Positions 27,220 to 36,812 of a DNA stretch of 64,000 nucleotides are shown piece by piece. Location of the stretch: assembly GCF_028283685.1 (NCBI RefSeq), contig NZ_JAPWKF010000001.1, positions 1-64,000 of the forward strand. The letters run 5' to 3'. The notes under the pieces are model-generated. The model was not told the origin of the DNA. It saw only the letters and a program-made list of their open reading frames with translations, and did not search any database. Each line of letters opens with the position of its first letter. The first letter of the stretch is position 1. Source of the stretch: Edaphobacter sp. (lineage in GTDB: Bacteria > Acidobacteriota > Terriglobia > Terriglobales > Acidobacteriaceae). Position numbers and translations under genes: made by a program.

Positions 27220-28039
27220 TGCGGACTATGCTTACCTGCGCGAGATTGTCTTTCATCAGTCAGCTAATCTCATCGATCCGTCGCGAAATGCTTTGTTTGA
27301 TCGCAGATTGATCTCTGTCACGCGCATGGCAGGCGTCTCCAGTTTGAAAGATCTTGTTGCGATGCTTAAGGGACGCCGTCCTGCCCATCTGCATCGCGCC
27401 GTCGCCGAGGCGATGACGATCAATGAGACTAGCTTCTTTCGCGATGTGAAGCCTTTTGATCTGTTGCGAACGGCGATTCTCCCCAGATTGATTGAGAGCC
27501 GAAGGGCGACGCGACAGCTTCGCATCTGGAGTGCGGCCAGCTCTACCGGTCAGGAAGCCCACAGCATGGCGATGCTGCTTCTCGAACGGTTTCCGGAGGT
27601 CGCATCCTGGGACGTTGAGATTGTCGGAACGGATATCTCCAGCCGCGTCATCGAGTACGCTCAACGCGGCCGTTATCGCAGGCTGGAGATCAATCGTGGG
27701 CTTCCGGCTTCCATGCTGCTTCGTTATACGATCCGTCACGGCGAGGAATGGGAGATTGTCCCGTCTGTGCGCTCCCTCTGCCGCTTTGTTTGCGCCAATC
27801 TGTGCGCGCCACTGCCTCCGCTACCCAGCTTTGATCTGGTGCTCCTGCGTAATGTCTTGATCTATTTTTCTCTGCAGGATCGAAACGTGGTCTTTCGTTC
27901 GGTTCACCGACAGATGGCAAGTGATGGCTACCTGCTGCTGGGCAATGCCGAGCAGGCCGAGGAGTCCACGGATCGATTCAACATAGAGTTTTCAGAAGAA
28001 GAAAGGTCGTACTTTTACCGCCCCGTCCAGATGTTATGA
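27206..28039 (+). CDS. cheR: chemoreceptor glutamate methyltransferase CheR
   Basis: 277 residues. N-terminal helical CheR domain with MTINETSFFRD, then a SAM-binding Rossmann domain (SAASSTGQEAHSMAM in place of the common CSTGEEPYS, GTDIS, and LLRNVLIYF). Start supported by GGAGGT about 7 bases before the ATG inside cheB. No pentapeptide-binding or TPR extension. It implies that methylated chemoreceptors exist elsewhere in the genome, since none is encoded here. Confidence 0.93.
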   Translation: MGCSDADYAYLREIVFHQSANLIDPSRNALFDRRLISVTRMAGVSSLKDLVAMLKGRRPAHLHRAVAEAMTINETSFFRDVKPFDLLRTAILPRLIESRRATRQLRIWSAASSTGQEAHSMAMLLLERFPEVASWDVEIVGTDISSRVIEYAQRGRYRRLEINRGLPASMLLRYTIRHGEEWEIVPSVRSLCRFVCANLCAPLPPLPSFDLVLLRNVLIYFSLQDRNVVFRSVHRQMASDGYLLLGNAEQAEESTDRFNIEFSEEERSYFYRPVQML

Positions 28040-28069
28040 GAAACGTCAGCTGGACGAGGCGGCCAGGAT

Positions 28070-30679
28070 CTACTGCGGTGGTTGGCCAGAGTTGGGATCG
28101 GTCTTTTTGTCGTCGTGGCCGCCACCGAAGATCTTCTGGAAGATGTTCTTCTTCTTTTTGGTCTCCTGGGCTGGCTGATCCGTTGCCGCAGGTGCAGCCG
28201 CGTTCGCCGGCTGAGCAGGTGTCGGTGTTACCCCATTCGGAGCCTGTGCCCTTGGGGTAACGTAAGGTGTTGCGGCAGGAGAATCCTGATGTCCACCTAA
28301 GCCGAGAATCTTTTGAATGAAATTTTGTGGGTTATCTGACATCTGCGTACACGAGCTTGTCGGAGCAGTCCCGTCCAGGAACGCCACCGACATACTCTTA
28401 TCGGTGCAGGATGCATCAGAGAGAAGCCCCGTGGCACGATCGATCCGGGCTATGGAGACACCCTCCGGCGGAGAGAAGGGCTTTACGTCAGAGTACTGAG
28501 GAAGCTTGATGGCATGCTTCATAAACTCTGCCCAAATGGGGGCAGCGGCATCAGCTCCTTGAATTTTAATGTCGGTATAGTCATCGTTTCCGACCCACAC
28601 CACGCAGAGCAGGCTTGAGGTGTAAGCCGCAAACCATGCGTCGTGTTCCGTTCCCGTCTTACCGGCGGCGGGAGCCGTGAAGCCTCGACCGCGGACCGTG
28701 CCGCCCGTACCGTAGTTCATCACGGCTTCCATGAGGGACTGTGTCAGGTAGGCGACGCGAGGATCTAAGACCTGCTTGGCCTCGGCGGAGTAATCTGCCA
28801 CGATATCGCCCGAGGAGTTGCGTACGGAAGCGAGCATCCACGGCTTGATATGGACGCCGTTGTTGGCAAAGACCGTATACGCTCCAGCCATGTCGATTGG
28901 CGTTGCGTTATAGGTTCCGATCGCGACCGACGGAGTTCCACGAGCGTTGACGATGCCAGCAGAACGGGCGAGCGAGGCGACGTTGTTATAGCCCACCTCC
29001 TGCGCCAGCGAGATGGTCGCGATGTTCAGCGAGTGCGCCAGCGCATCGACTGCCGTTACCATGCCAGGGTATTCACCCTTCACAAAGTTATTGGGCATAT
29101 AGGATTTGCCCGCTGTGCCAAAGTCCTGAAGATCATCGTTGATTCGGGTAACGGCAGTGAAGGGACCGTTGCCATCAAGATTTGTCCCGTTCAGAGATGT
29201 ATTGTAGGCAGCGGCATAGACAAAAGGCTTGAAGATCGAGCCAGTCGGTCGTTGAGCGACCGCGTGATTCAGTTGTGAGGCCGCATAGCTTCGTCCGCCG
29301 ACCAGGGCGAGAATCTGCCCGGTATGAGGATTCATTGCGATCAGCGCAACCTGAGGATAGGTAATGGGGCCGCCTTCCTTCTTGCGCTCGTATCGCTTCC
29401 GGACGAGCTCGTCGACGTCCTTCATGCCAGCTTCAACTGCCTCTGAAGCCACCTGCTGCAGCTCAGGATCGAGCGAGGTGTAGATCCGCAGGCTTTGGTG
29501 TGCAAGATCCTGATCGTTGATCCGTTGGACCAGTTGGTCGTGCACCATATCGACGAAATAGGGCGCTTCGCTGGCATCGACATTCGGAGCAGCCAGGCGC
29601 AGTGGCTCTGCCTTGGCTCGCGTGGCCTCACTCTGCGTAATCGCATTCGTTTCCACCATCGATTCGAGCACGACGTTACGGCGTGTCAGCGCACGTTCGG
29701 GATGACGATAGGGGTTGAGACGGCTGGGACTCTGGATCATGCCGGCGAGCAGGGCGCACTCTGCCGTATCCAGCTGCTTCAGGTCTTTGCCGAAGAAGGC
29801 CTGTGATGCTTCACCCAGGCCATTAATGTCGTAGCTGCCGCGATGTCCCAGGTTGATCTGGTTGGCGTACATCTCGAAGATCTGCTGCTTCGAGAAGCGC
29901 GACTCCAGCTGGAAGGTGATCATGATCTCGATCATCTTGCGCTTGAGCTGCTTCTCCGGTGTAAGGAAGAAGCCGCGCGCCAGCTGCATGGTGATGGTAG
30001 AGCCACCGCAACGCTTGCGGCCGCTGGCGACGTCTTCGATGCCGCACTTGATGATGCGCAGGAAGTTTACGCCGCTGTGCTCGAAGAAGTTGCGATCTTC
30101 GATCGAAGTTACCGCCTCAACCATGCGCGGCGGTATGTCCTTATAGGTGATAATCCGTCGTTTGGTGCGGCTGTTGTCCTCGGAGAGAGCCGTAATCAGC
30201 AGAGGCTCTAATTCATAGGCGCTTAGAGACGCACCATTCTCGGCCGTAATCCTCTGAACGACGCCACCGGGGGTAGAGATCGTCGCGCCATCGGTGGTGT
30301 GGTAGCTCTGCGGCCCGGGCTTGATGAAGATATTCTCGCCCTTGATCTCGTACGTACCCAGCTGCGAGTTGTAGTTATATCCAGCGCGCCGTAGCTCGAC
30401 GCCGATTCGATCGGCCGAGATCTTCTGGCCGGGGCGAATCTCGCGTGGAGCAGCGTAGATCTGCGAGATATTTGCGAAGATCGGGCCGCCATGCAGCCTT
30501 TGATCGACGACGTGCTCGTACTTGAAGTAGTAGTAGCCGAGTACGGAGATGGCAACCACCACGCAACCGAGTACAAAGACCAAAAGTCCGCGCACGATGC
30601 TGTTATCCAGATGCAGCCGCTCGATCAGGCTCCGGTTCCCACTCGCTTTATTGCTGCCGTATTTGAGTTTGACGGGCAA
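28070..30679 (-). CDS. class A penicillin-binding protein (bifunctional transglycosylase/transpeptidase)
   Basis: 869 residues. One N-terminal membrane helix (about 30-52), a UB2H-like region (IYAAPREIRPGQKIS...), GT51 transglycosylase with the catalytic Glu in TSIEDRNFFEHSG and the GGSTITMQLARGF motif, then a transpeptidase with SxxK at Ser481 (GSIFK), SLN and KTGTE (Lys674). The UB2H-like region makes it more PBP1B-like than PBP1A-like. The C-terminus is a Pro/Ala/Thr-rich tail ending in a basic and Gly/Asp-rich segment, unusual and of unknown purpose. Polymerises and cross-links peptidoglycan. Confidence 0.92.
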   Translation of the reverse strand: MPVKLKYGSNKASGNRSLIERLHLDNSIVRGLLVFVLGCVVVAISVLGYYYFKYEHVVDQRLHGGPIFANISQIYAAPREIRPGQKISADRIGVELRRAGYNYNSQLGTYEIKGENIFIKPGPQSYHTTDGATISTPGGVVQRITAENGASLSAYELEPLLITALSEDNSRTKRRIITYKDIPPRMVEAVTSIEDRNFFEHSGVNFLRIIKCGIEDVASGRKRCGGSTITMQLARGFFLTPEKQLKRKMIEIMITFQLESRFSKQQIFEMYANQINLGHRGSYDINGLGEASQAFFGKDLKQLDTAECALLAGMIQSPSRLNPYRHPERALTRRNVVLESMVETNAITQSEATRAKAEPLRLAAPNVDASEAPYFVDMVHDQLVQRINDQDLAHQSLRIYTSLDPELQQVASEAVEAGMKDVDELVRKRYERKKEGGPITYPQVALIAMNPHTGQILALVGGRSYAASQLNHAVAQRPTGSIFKPFVYAAAYNTSLNGTNLDGNGPFTAVTRINDDLQDFGTAGKSYMPNNFVKGEYPGMVTAVDALAHSLNIATISLAQEVGYNNVASLARSAGIVNARGTPSVAIGTYNATPIDMAGAYTVFANNGVHIKPWMLASVRNSSGDIVADYSAEAKQVLDPRVAYLTQSLMEAVMNYGTGGTVRGRGFTAPAAGKTGTEHDAWFAAYTSSLLCVVWVGNDDYTDIKIQGADAAAPIWAEFMKHAIKLPQYSDVKPFSPPEGVSIARIDRATGLLSDASCTDKSMSVAFLDGTAPTSSCTQMSDNPQNFIQKILGLGGHQDSPAATPYVTPRAQAPNGVTPTPAQPANAAAPAATDQPAQETKKKKNIFQKIFGGGHDDKKTDPNSGQPPQ

Positions 30680-30721
30680 GGCGCTCTTTCTTATATGACG
30701 TTTGACTGCGCTACCGGGGAG

Positions 30722-32501
30722 CTAAGGTTGTAGGGCCGATGTTATCTGATTCGTTACCAGGCTTGCGGCCTGATCCAGTGCAACATCTTGCGTCTGTTTG
30801 CTCAGCCGGTCAACGAATTCAACCTTACCTTCGGCGACACCGCGTCCGATGTTGATTCGATAGGGGATGCCGATCAGATCGGCGTCTTTAAACTTCACGC
30901 CCGCCCGCTCATCACGGTCGTCGAGCAGGACATCGAGCCCCTTGGCGGAGAGTTCAGCGGCTACCTGTTCTCCTGCAGCCAGCAGACTGGCGTCCGCGTA
31001 CGTTCGTAATAGTGACGACAACTTGGAACGGAGCGATCGCCGGATGCAGGGCGTAGGCCGATCCGCCGTTTGCCGCTGCCGAGGACTCGATGGCAGAGGT
31101 AAGAATGCGCTCGATACCGATGCCGTAGCTGCCCATGATCGGTGTAACCTCTTTGCCGTCTCGATTCAACACAGAGGCACCCATCGACTTCGAATACTTG
31201 TAGCCGAGCTTGAAGATGTGTCCGATTTCGACGGCCTTACCCAGGCGCAGCGGAGAACCGTCAATCGGGCAGCCCTCGCCTTCGAGGATATTGCGCACGT
31301 CAGCCACCAGCGTCGGTTTGAAGTCGCGCATGGGAGTCATGTTACGGAGGTGATATTCCTCTTTATTCGCGCCAGCGATCAGGTTCGTGCGTCCTTCGAG
31401 AGCCTTGTCGAGGATGACAAGCGTTCCCGGCTTCTTCGGATGAGGTGCCGGTTCGACGCCGATGGGGCCGAGATAGCCTGCGGGAGCCTTGAAGACTTCG
31501 ACAATCTCCTCTGGAGTCATCGGACGCAGCTCGCCACCGCTGATGGCTCCAAGCTTCGCCTCATTCAGAGAGTGATCGCCGCGCAGGAAGACGACGACCG
31601 GACGCGTCTTACCCAGCTTGGCGTGGTCGGCTTTAGGCAGTTCCGCAATGTAGGCCATCGTCTTGATCTGGTACTGCGGCTTCACGCTCAGAAAGGTGCC
31701 GACCTCTTCGATGGTGCGCTGATTTGGCGTGTGAACAAGCTCCGGCAGACCGTCGCCGGTAGGAGCCAGATCCTCGATAGCCTCGAGACGAGAGGTCGCC
31801 TTCTCGAGATTTGCAGCGTATCCCGATGCGGAGCTGGCAATCAGATCCTCACCGGCATCGGTGTAGACCATGAACTCCTGCGAGGCCGACCCTCCCATGG
31901 CGCCCGAATCTGCTTCGACGGCGATGAAGTCCAGACCACAGCGCTTGAAGATCGTGCGGTAGGCCTTGTCATGCTTGTTGTAGCTTTCGTCCAGGCCTGC
32001 CTCATCGATATCGAACGAGTAGGCGTCCTTCATGATGAACTGGCGCACGCGCAGCAGACCCGACTTGGGACGCGGCTCGTCGCGAAACTTCGTCTGGATC
32101 TGATACCAGATCTGTGGCAGCTGTTTATAGCTGCGCAGTTCATTGCGGGCGATCGAGGTCATGACCTCTTCGTGCGTCATGCCAAGGCACAGGTCGGCGC
32201 CCTTGCGGTCCTTCAGGCGGAACATGTTTTCACCCATCACTGCCCAGCGGCCTGACTCTTCCCACACTTCGCGAGGATTCAGCGCGGGCAGCAGGAACTC
32301 CTGGCCGACCTTGTCCATCTCTTCGCGCACGATGGCGACGATCTTGTTGACCGAGCGATTGCCCAGAAACAGGTAGCTGTAGATACCAGAGCCCAGCTGG
32401 CGGATGTATCCGGCGCGCAGGAGGAGCTTGTGGCTTGCGACCTCGGCGTCTGCTGGGGCCTCACGAAGGGTTGGAATAAAAAGTTGGGACCAGCGATGCA
32501 T
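30722..32501 (-). CDS. proS: prolyl-tRNA synthetase with an apparent one-base frameshift
   Basis: Bacterial-type ProRS. Start at the ATG at 32501 ([16 protein letters not shown]). Class II motif 2 ([17 protein letters not shown]), the editing insertion (about 220-400) and motif 3 ([11 protein letters not shown]) are present. At about 30994..30998 the frame changes within the anticodon-binding domain: the upstream frame reads ...VVVTITNV then nonsense, while the next frame continues [27 protein letters not shown] to a stop at 30722. The whole interval is 1780 bp, one more than a multiple of three; removing one base of the CC at 30994..30995 gives TNVRDASLL and a 592-residue protein. Sequencing error, real mutation or slippage cannot be told apart here. 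Confidence 0.9.
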
Positions 32502-32547
32502 GCGTCTGTATAACCTTTTCTGTCCGTTCGGTTTAATCTTTCCTATT

Positions 32548-33033
32548 CTAACTTCCGCAGTGGAGTTGCGCAGAATCGCCGGTGGACAGCCGATAGCGGC
32601 ACTTTTTGGGATGTCCTGACTGGTGAATGATGCAGTCCGAAGGGACCTCAACTATCTCTACGAACTCTGCGCCGGCCAGTTCCAGGGATCTTCTGGATGC
32701 CATATTCTCAGGATCGCAGGTGATCCACAGCGGGTCGATCTCAAGTTTGGCTGCCAACGGAGTGAGCAGCAGGACGCTTCGTGCTGCCATGCGGTGCCCG
32801 CGATGCTCAGGTAGCACGCTGTAGCCGATGTGTCCTGCGTACCGATGGATGTGCTCGGATGAGCCTATCCGCAGGCGAATGGTGCCGAGCGTTTCGCCCG
32901 TCTGCGTTCTGCGCATTTGAAACTGATATGTGGGAGTCCGGTGAACCTGATTTATCCCAAAGCTCTCAAGGATGAGGGATAGATCTCTGTCGCATAATTC
33001 GCCAGGTTCAACAGGAACAATCTGATCATTCAT
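32548..33033 (-). CDS. GNAT-family N-acetyltransferase
   Basis: 161 residues from the ATG at 33033, which has a GAGG seven bases upstream. GNAT fold features: GTIRLRIG strand, [20 protein letters not shown] (acetyl-CoA pyrophosphate loop, motif A) and the [17 protein letters not shown] motif B, as in RimJ/RimL-like enzymes that acetylate protein N-termini or small amines. Lies 46 bp upstream of proS on the same strand and could be co-transcribed. Substrate unknown. Confidence 0.85.
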   Translation of the reverse strand: MNDQIVPVEPGELCDRDLSLILESFGINQVHRTPTYQFQMRRTQTGETLGTIRLRIGSSEHIHRYAGHIGYSVLPEHRGHRMAARSVLLLTPLAAKLEIDPLWITCDPENMASRRSLELAGAEFVEIVEVPSDCIIHQSGHPKKCRYRLSTGDSAQLHCGS

Positions 33034-33273
33034 GGAGACCTCGTGTCGGCGAGCTGATGCGAACCCTGAGCGGGGCGTAGCGTTCAAGAGCTTCAGCAGA
33101 TTGGAGCAATGAGAAATGCCATTCCTGATATCTCCCGATATCTTCTGCTAAGTCTTTTGATTATAACGTTCCGTAGGATCTACGTGATGGGTGGTGGGAG
33201 GCACGATTTATCAGAACAAGAGCGGCGGCATCAGCTACGGCGTCCAGGCGGAGACATGATGGTAGGCGGGGCT

Positions 33274-34269
33274 TTAGAGCAGCTCCAGCGTCCAAAGGTC
33301 GTGCAGGTGCAGCACACCCTCAGCCTGTCCGTTAGAGCGGACGACGATCAGAGAGGTAATCTTCTTCTCCTCCATTAGCGCCAGGGCAGAGGATGCGAAG
33401 GCAGATCCTGCAATCGTCAGAGGGGCGACGTTCATGATATTTTCGGCGGCATGGTCGAGGGCCTTGCCGCCGTCGCGCTCCAACAGGCGGCGCAGGTCGC
33501 CGTCCGAGATCATGCCCAGCAGCTGGCCATCTCCATCGAGAACGGTCGTCATGCCCAGTTGTTTTCGGGACATCTCATAGATGACGTCGGGCATGGGCGT
33601 CGATGGACCCACGTGGGGAAGGGCATCACCCGTGTGCATCAGGTCAGATACTCGCGCTAGCTTCTTGCCAAGTCGGCCGCCGGGGTGAAGTTCGGCAAAG
33701 TCCTCGGCCTTCCAGCCGCGACGGCGGCTTACCTCGAGCGCAAGGGCATCCCCCAAGGCTAGCATCACGGTGGTGGAGGCGGTGGGAGCAAGATTGTTTG
33801 GGCATGCCTCTGCGGAGACGCTGGTGTCCAGCACCACATCGCCTGCCTCAGCGAGGGTTGAGTTTGCGTTGCCACAGAAGACGATCAGCCTGTCTGCCAG
33901 CCTCTTCAGCAAGGGAATCAGGCGAAGCAGCTCTTCGGTCTCACCGCTTGCCGACAGGGCAATAACGGTATCACCGCGCGACAGCATTCCTAAGTCGCCA
34001 TGGATGGCTTCGGCGGGGTGCAGGTAATGTGCCGGCGTTCCGGTCGAGCGCAGCGTTGCCGCAATCTTGCGGGCGATGAGGCCGCTCTTGCCGATTCCAG
34101 TCACAATGACGCGGCTGCGGCGAGCGAACGAATCCAGCAGTAGAGAAACGGCCTGCTCAAAATGGCCCAACATCGTGCCGTCGAGCCTGGCTGCAAGTTC
34201 TTCAAGGGCCTTGGCCTCGATCCGGATGAACGATGAGGGCGCTGGCGATCCTGTGGCGTAGTCGGACAT
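33274..34269 (-). CDS. kdsD: D-arabinose-5-phosphate isomerase
   Basis: 331 residues. Converts ribulose-5-phosphate to arabinose-5-phosphate, the first step to Kdo for lipopolysaccharide. SIS domain (about 40-175) with GIGKSG, HPAEAIHGDLGM and ALSASGETEE, the ELHPGGRLG linker, then two CBS domains (about 210-330). Full length for the family. Alone on its strand here, divergent from the TlpA gene 118 bp away. GutQ-type paralogues have the same layout, so the symbol is by best fit. Confidence 0.9.
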   Translation of the reverse strand: MSDYATGSPAPSSFIRIEAKALEELAARLDGTMLGHFEQAVSLLLDSFARRSRVIVTGIGKSGLIARKIAATLRSTGTPAHYLHPAEAIHGDLGMLSRGDTVIALSASGETEELLRLIPLLKRLADRLIVFCGNANSTLAEAGDVVLDTSVSAEACPNNLAPTASTTVMLALGDALALEVSRRRGWKAEDFAELHPGGRLGKKLARVSDLMHTGDALPHVGPSTPMPDVIYEMSRKQLGMTTVLDGDGQLLGMISDGDLRRLLERDGGKALDHAAENIMNVAPLTIAGSAFASSALALMEEKKITSLIVVRSNGQAEGVLHLHDLWTLELL

Positions 34270-34387
34270 CGTACTGAGGTTAGCAGAGCACGGCGCATGC
34301 TATCTGCCACCGAAAAGCCCGGTTTGCGTCTAAACTGAATAAGATGGCCCAGCGTTCTTTGCGGGCGGAAGGATAACAGGCAAAGCG

Positions 34388-35005
34388 ATGCGGAGAGTAC
34401 TGGTTCTTGGCGTAATGGTAGCCGGCATTGCGCTGATGCTGTGGGCTGGCTGGCACAACCTGCGGGAGCGCAAGCTGGCGATGCAGAAGGCGCGCGATAG
34501 CCAGGTGATGCTGATACCCGATAAAGGCGGCGAATCCGCAGGCGATATGCCGCAGATGCTCGGTAAAGTTGCACCCGCCTTCTCGCTGACCGACTTGGAG
34601 GGGAAGAAGGTTTCGCTGGCGGACTACAAAGGACGCCCGGTTCTAGTGAACTTCTGGGCGACGTGGTGTGGACCCTGCAAGGTCGAGATGCCTTGGTTTG
34701 AAGAGTTTCGCAAGCAATACGCCGCGCAGGGATTCGAGATCCTGGGGCTGACCGATGATGCCGATGCTGGCAAGGACCTGATCGCCAAGGTCGCGGGCAA
34801 GGCTGGTGTCACGTATCCCATCCTGTTGACCGACGGTAAGGTGCAGACCACCTATGGTGGCCTCGAAGTGCTGCCCATGTCGTTCTATGTGGATCGCAAC
34901 GGTGTGATCGTCGAGCAGACAGCTGGTCTGGGCTCGAAGGATCAGATTGAGGCCAACATCAAAAAGGTGATCGCTTCGGGTTCGACGCAGGCAGGTGGGA
35001 TGTGA
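34388..35005 (+). CDS. TlpA/ResA-type membrane-anchored thioredoxin
   Basis: 205 residues. A single N-terminal hydrophobic segment (about 3-21, uncleaved anchor or signal), a linker, and a thioredoxin fold with active site WCGPC (Cys94, Cys97), the cis-Pro in LPMSFYVD and a TlpA-type insert. Periplasmic dithiol-disulphide reductase. Its stop overlaps the next gene's ATG (TGATG), and that gene encodes a DsbD N-terminal-like domain, so a reductive periplasmic relay is likely. Confidence 0.9.
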   Translation: MRRVLVLGVMVAGIALMLWAGWHNLRERKLAMQKARDSQVMLIPDKGGESAGDMPQMLGKVAPAFSLTDLEGKKVSLADYKGRPVLVNFWATWCGPCKVEMPWFEEFRKQYAAQGFEILGLTDDADAGKDLIAKVAGKAGVTYPILLTDGKVQTTYGGLEVLPMSFYVDRNGVIVEQTAGLGSKDQIEANIKKVIASGSTQAGGM

Positions 35006-35490
35006 TGCGTTCGATGGTGATGGTCGGAGTTCTGCTGGGAGTAAGTACAGCTTCGTTCGCCCAGTTAGGCGGCTTGAATGGTCCTGCGGTAAAGCCGAAG
35101 CAGTATATTGCCTACACGGCAGAGGAGCAGGCGGTTCAGGCAGGGAAGAAGTCGACCATCGAGCTGATCTTCAAGGTGGCCGAGGGCTACCATGTGAACT
35201 CGCATACCCCGAAATCTGAGCTACTGATTCCCACCAATCTCACACTGAAGCCTGTGCAGGGTGTAACGACCGCGGTACCGGAGTATCCTGCGGGAATCTC
35301 CTATAGCTTCAGCTTCGAGCCAAACGAGAAGCTGGATGTCTATACAGGGACCTTCAAGGTCAAGGTTCCAGTGGTTGCGACTGCGGGCACGCATACCGTT
35401 GAAGCAACGCTGCGGTATCAGGCCTGCGATCACGCGGCGTGCTACCCGCCAAAGAGCCTCCCCATCGCAATCGCAGTAACCGCGAAGTAG
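35005..35490 (+). CDS. free-standing periplasmic DsbD N-terminal-like domain protein
   Basis: 161 residues. Sec signal peptide (cleavage near TASFAQ), then an immunoglobulin-like domain with the pair Cys141 and Cys146 in QACDHAACYPP, matching the redox Cys pair of the DsbD alpha domain (which has a CxxxxxC-YPP pattern). The membrane (beta) and thioredoxin (gamma) parts of DsbD are absent. Translationally coupled to the TlpA gene, so it probably exchanges electrons with it. A GTG at 35002 is an alternative start. Confidence 0.82.
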   Translation: MRSMVMVGVLLGVSTASFAQLGGLNGPAVKPKQYIAYTAEEQAVQAGKKSTIELIFKVAEGYHVNSHTPKSELLIPTNLTLKPVQGVTTAVPEYPAGISYSFSFEPNEKLDVYTGTFKVKVPVVATAGTHTVEATLRYQACDHAACYPPKSLPIAIAVTAK

Positions 35491-35508
35491 CGGACGCAGA
35501 TTTTTCCT

Positions 35509-35532
35509 GCGGCCGCTATATAGAGCGGCCGC
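35509..35532 (+). terminator. hairpin after tlpA-dsbD unit
   Basis: Perfect 9-bp stem GCGGCCGCT / AGCGGCCGC with loop ATATAG, 19 bp after the stop, followed only by TTTG. Could attenuate or separate transcription from the aminotransferase gene. Confidence 0.5.
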
Positions 35533-35574
35533 TTTGTAATGCATGATGTTTCTACGAGGGTGAGCGGTAGGGCA

Positions 35575-36756
35575 ATGGACGAGTTCAGAAGACTGAAGAG
35601 ACTGCCGGCGTATGTGTTCAACATTACGGGCGAGATGAAGGCAGCAGCCCGTAAACGCGGTGAAGACATCATTGACTTCGGGATGGGAAATCCCGATGGG
35701 GCAACCCCGAAGAATATCGTCGATAAGCTGATCGAGGCGGCGCAGAAGACGCAGACACACCGCTATTCGCTGTCGCGTGGTATCCCGCGCCTGCGCCGTG
35801 CGATCTCCAACTGGTACAAGACACGCTACAACGTCGATATCGACCCTGAGACCGAGGCGATCGTCACGATCGGCTCCAAAGAGGGTATTGCCCATCTGTG
35901 CCTCGCGGTGCTGGATGATGCCGATACCGTCGCCGTGCCGAATCCCAGCTATCCCATCCACATCTTCGGTCCTGTGATCGCCGGATCGCGCGTGCAAAGC
36001 ATCAATATCGCGGACTCAACCGCCGACGAGGTTCTGGCGCGCCTGGAATATGAGTTGCCGCGTATGGAGCCGAGACCGAAGATCCTCATCCTCAACTTTC
36101 CAGCCAACCCAACGACACAGTGTGTCGACCTTCAGTTCTTCGAGCGGTTGGTGCCTCTCTGCAAGGAACTCGGCATCTTTCTGATTCATGATCTGGCCTA
36201 TGCCGATCTGGTCTTTGATGGCTACCGCGCTCCAAGCGTGCTCGAGGTTCCCGGCGCCAAGGATATTGCGGTTGAGTTCTTCACGCTCTCCAAGAGCTAT
36301 AACATGCCAGGCTGGCGTGTCGGTTTCATGGTGGGGAACAAGCAGCTTGTCGCCGCACTGGGGCGTATCAAGAGCTACTTTGACTACGGCACCTTTACGC
36401 CGATCCAGGTTGCTTCGATCCAGGCCCTGGAAGGCCCGCAGGATTGCGTTAAGGAGATCGTCGAGAACTATAAGAGCCGTCGCGACGTTCTGGTTCCGGG
36501 ACTGAACAAGTTGGGCTGGCCGGTCGAGCTGCCAAAGGCGACGATGTTTGCCTGGGCGAAGATCCCGGAACAGTATCGCTCGCTCGGCTCCATTGAGTTC
36601 TCCAAGAAGCTCTTGACCGAGGCCAAGGTGGCCGTCAGCCCCGGTGTAGGCTTTGGCGAACACGGTGATGGCTATGTCCGTTTCTCCCTCATCGAAAATG
36701 AGGAGAGGACGCGACAGGCGTTGCGCGGTATCAAGCAGATGTTTCGCAATGTCTAG
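35575..36756 (+). CDS. alaC: alanine aminotransferase, AlaC-like class I/II PLP enzyme
   Basis: 393 residues from the ATG at 35575 ([15 protein letters not shown]), which is the usual N-terminus of AlaC-type enzymes; the frame opens 12 codons earlier. Fold-type I aminotransferase: substrate-side [19 protein letters not shown], the NFPANPT loop, [14 protein letters not shown] Lys in [11 protein letters not shown] and the C-terminal Arg in YVRFSLIEN. Interconverts pyruvate and alanine with glutamate/2-oxoglutarate. LL-diaminopimelate aminotransferases are related but the N-terminal motif favours AlaC. Ends at a strong terminator. Confidence 0.9.
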   Translation: MDEFRRLKRLPAYVFNITGEMKAAARKRGEDIIDFGMGNPDGATPKNIVDKLIEAAQKTQTHRYSLSRGIPRLRRAISNWYKTRYNVDIDPETEAIVTIGSKEGIAHLCLAVLDDADTVAVPNPSYPIHIFGPVIAGSRVQSINIADSTADEVLARLEYELPRMEPRPKILILNFPANPTTQCVDLQFFERLVPLCKELGIFLIHDLAYADLVFDGYRAPSVLEVPGAKDIAVEFFTLSKSYNMPGWRVGFMVGNKQLVAALGRIKSYFDYGTFTPIQVASIQALEGPQDCVKEIVENYKSRRDVLVPGLNKLGWPVELPKATMFAWAKIPEQYRSLGSIEFSKKLLTEAKVAVSPGVGFGEHGDGYVRFSLIENEERTRQALRGIKQMFRNV

Positions 36757-36775
36757 GTAGCTTCAGCAATTTCGC

Positions 36776-36812
36776 AAGGAAAGAGTCCGGGGAACCGGGC
36801 TCTTTCCTTTTT
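36776..36812 (+). terminator. intrinsic terminator after alaC
   Basis: 15-bp stem AAGGAAAGAGTCCGG / CCGGGCTCTTTCCTT with one G-U pair and a GGAA loop, running into TTTTT. Twenty bp after the alaC stop. Confidence 0.85.

Noticed and set aside
30867..32255. Long (462-codon) + strand open frame opposite proS
   Set aside because: Its sequence is the antisense of a well-conserved ProRS; it shows no family features and has Arg/Ser/His-rich low-information composition typical of shadow frames.
35002..35004. GTG start for the DsbD N-domain protein
   Set aside because: The ATG three bases later couples directly with the tlpA stop (TGATG) and is the simpler choice; the difference is one residue.
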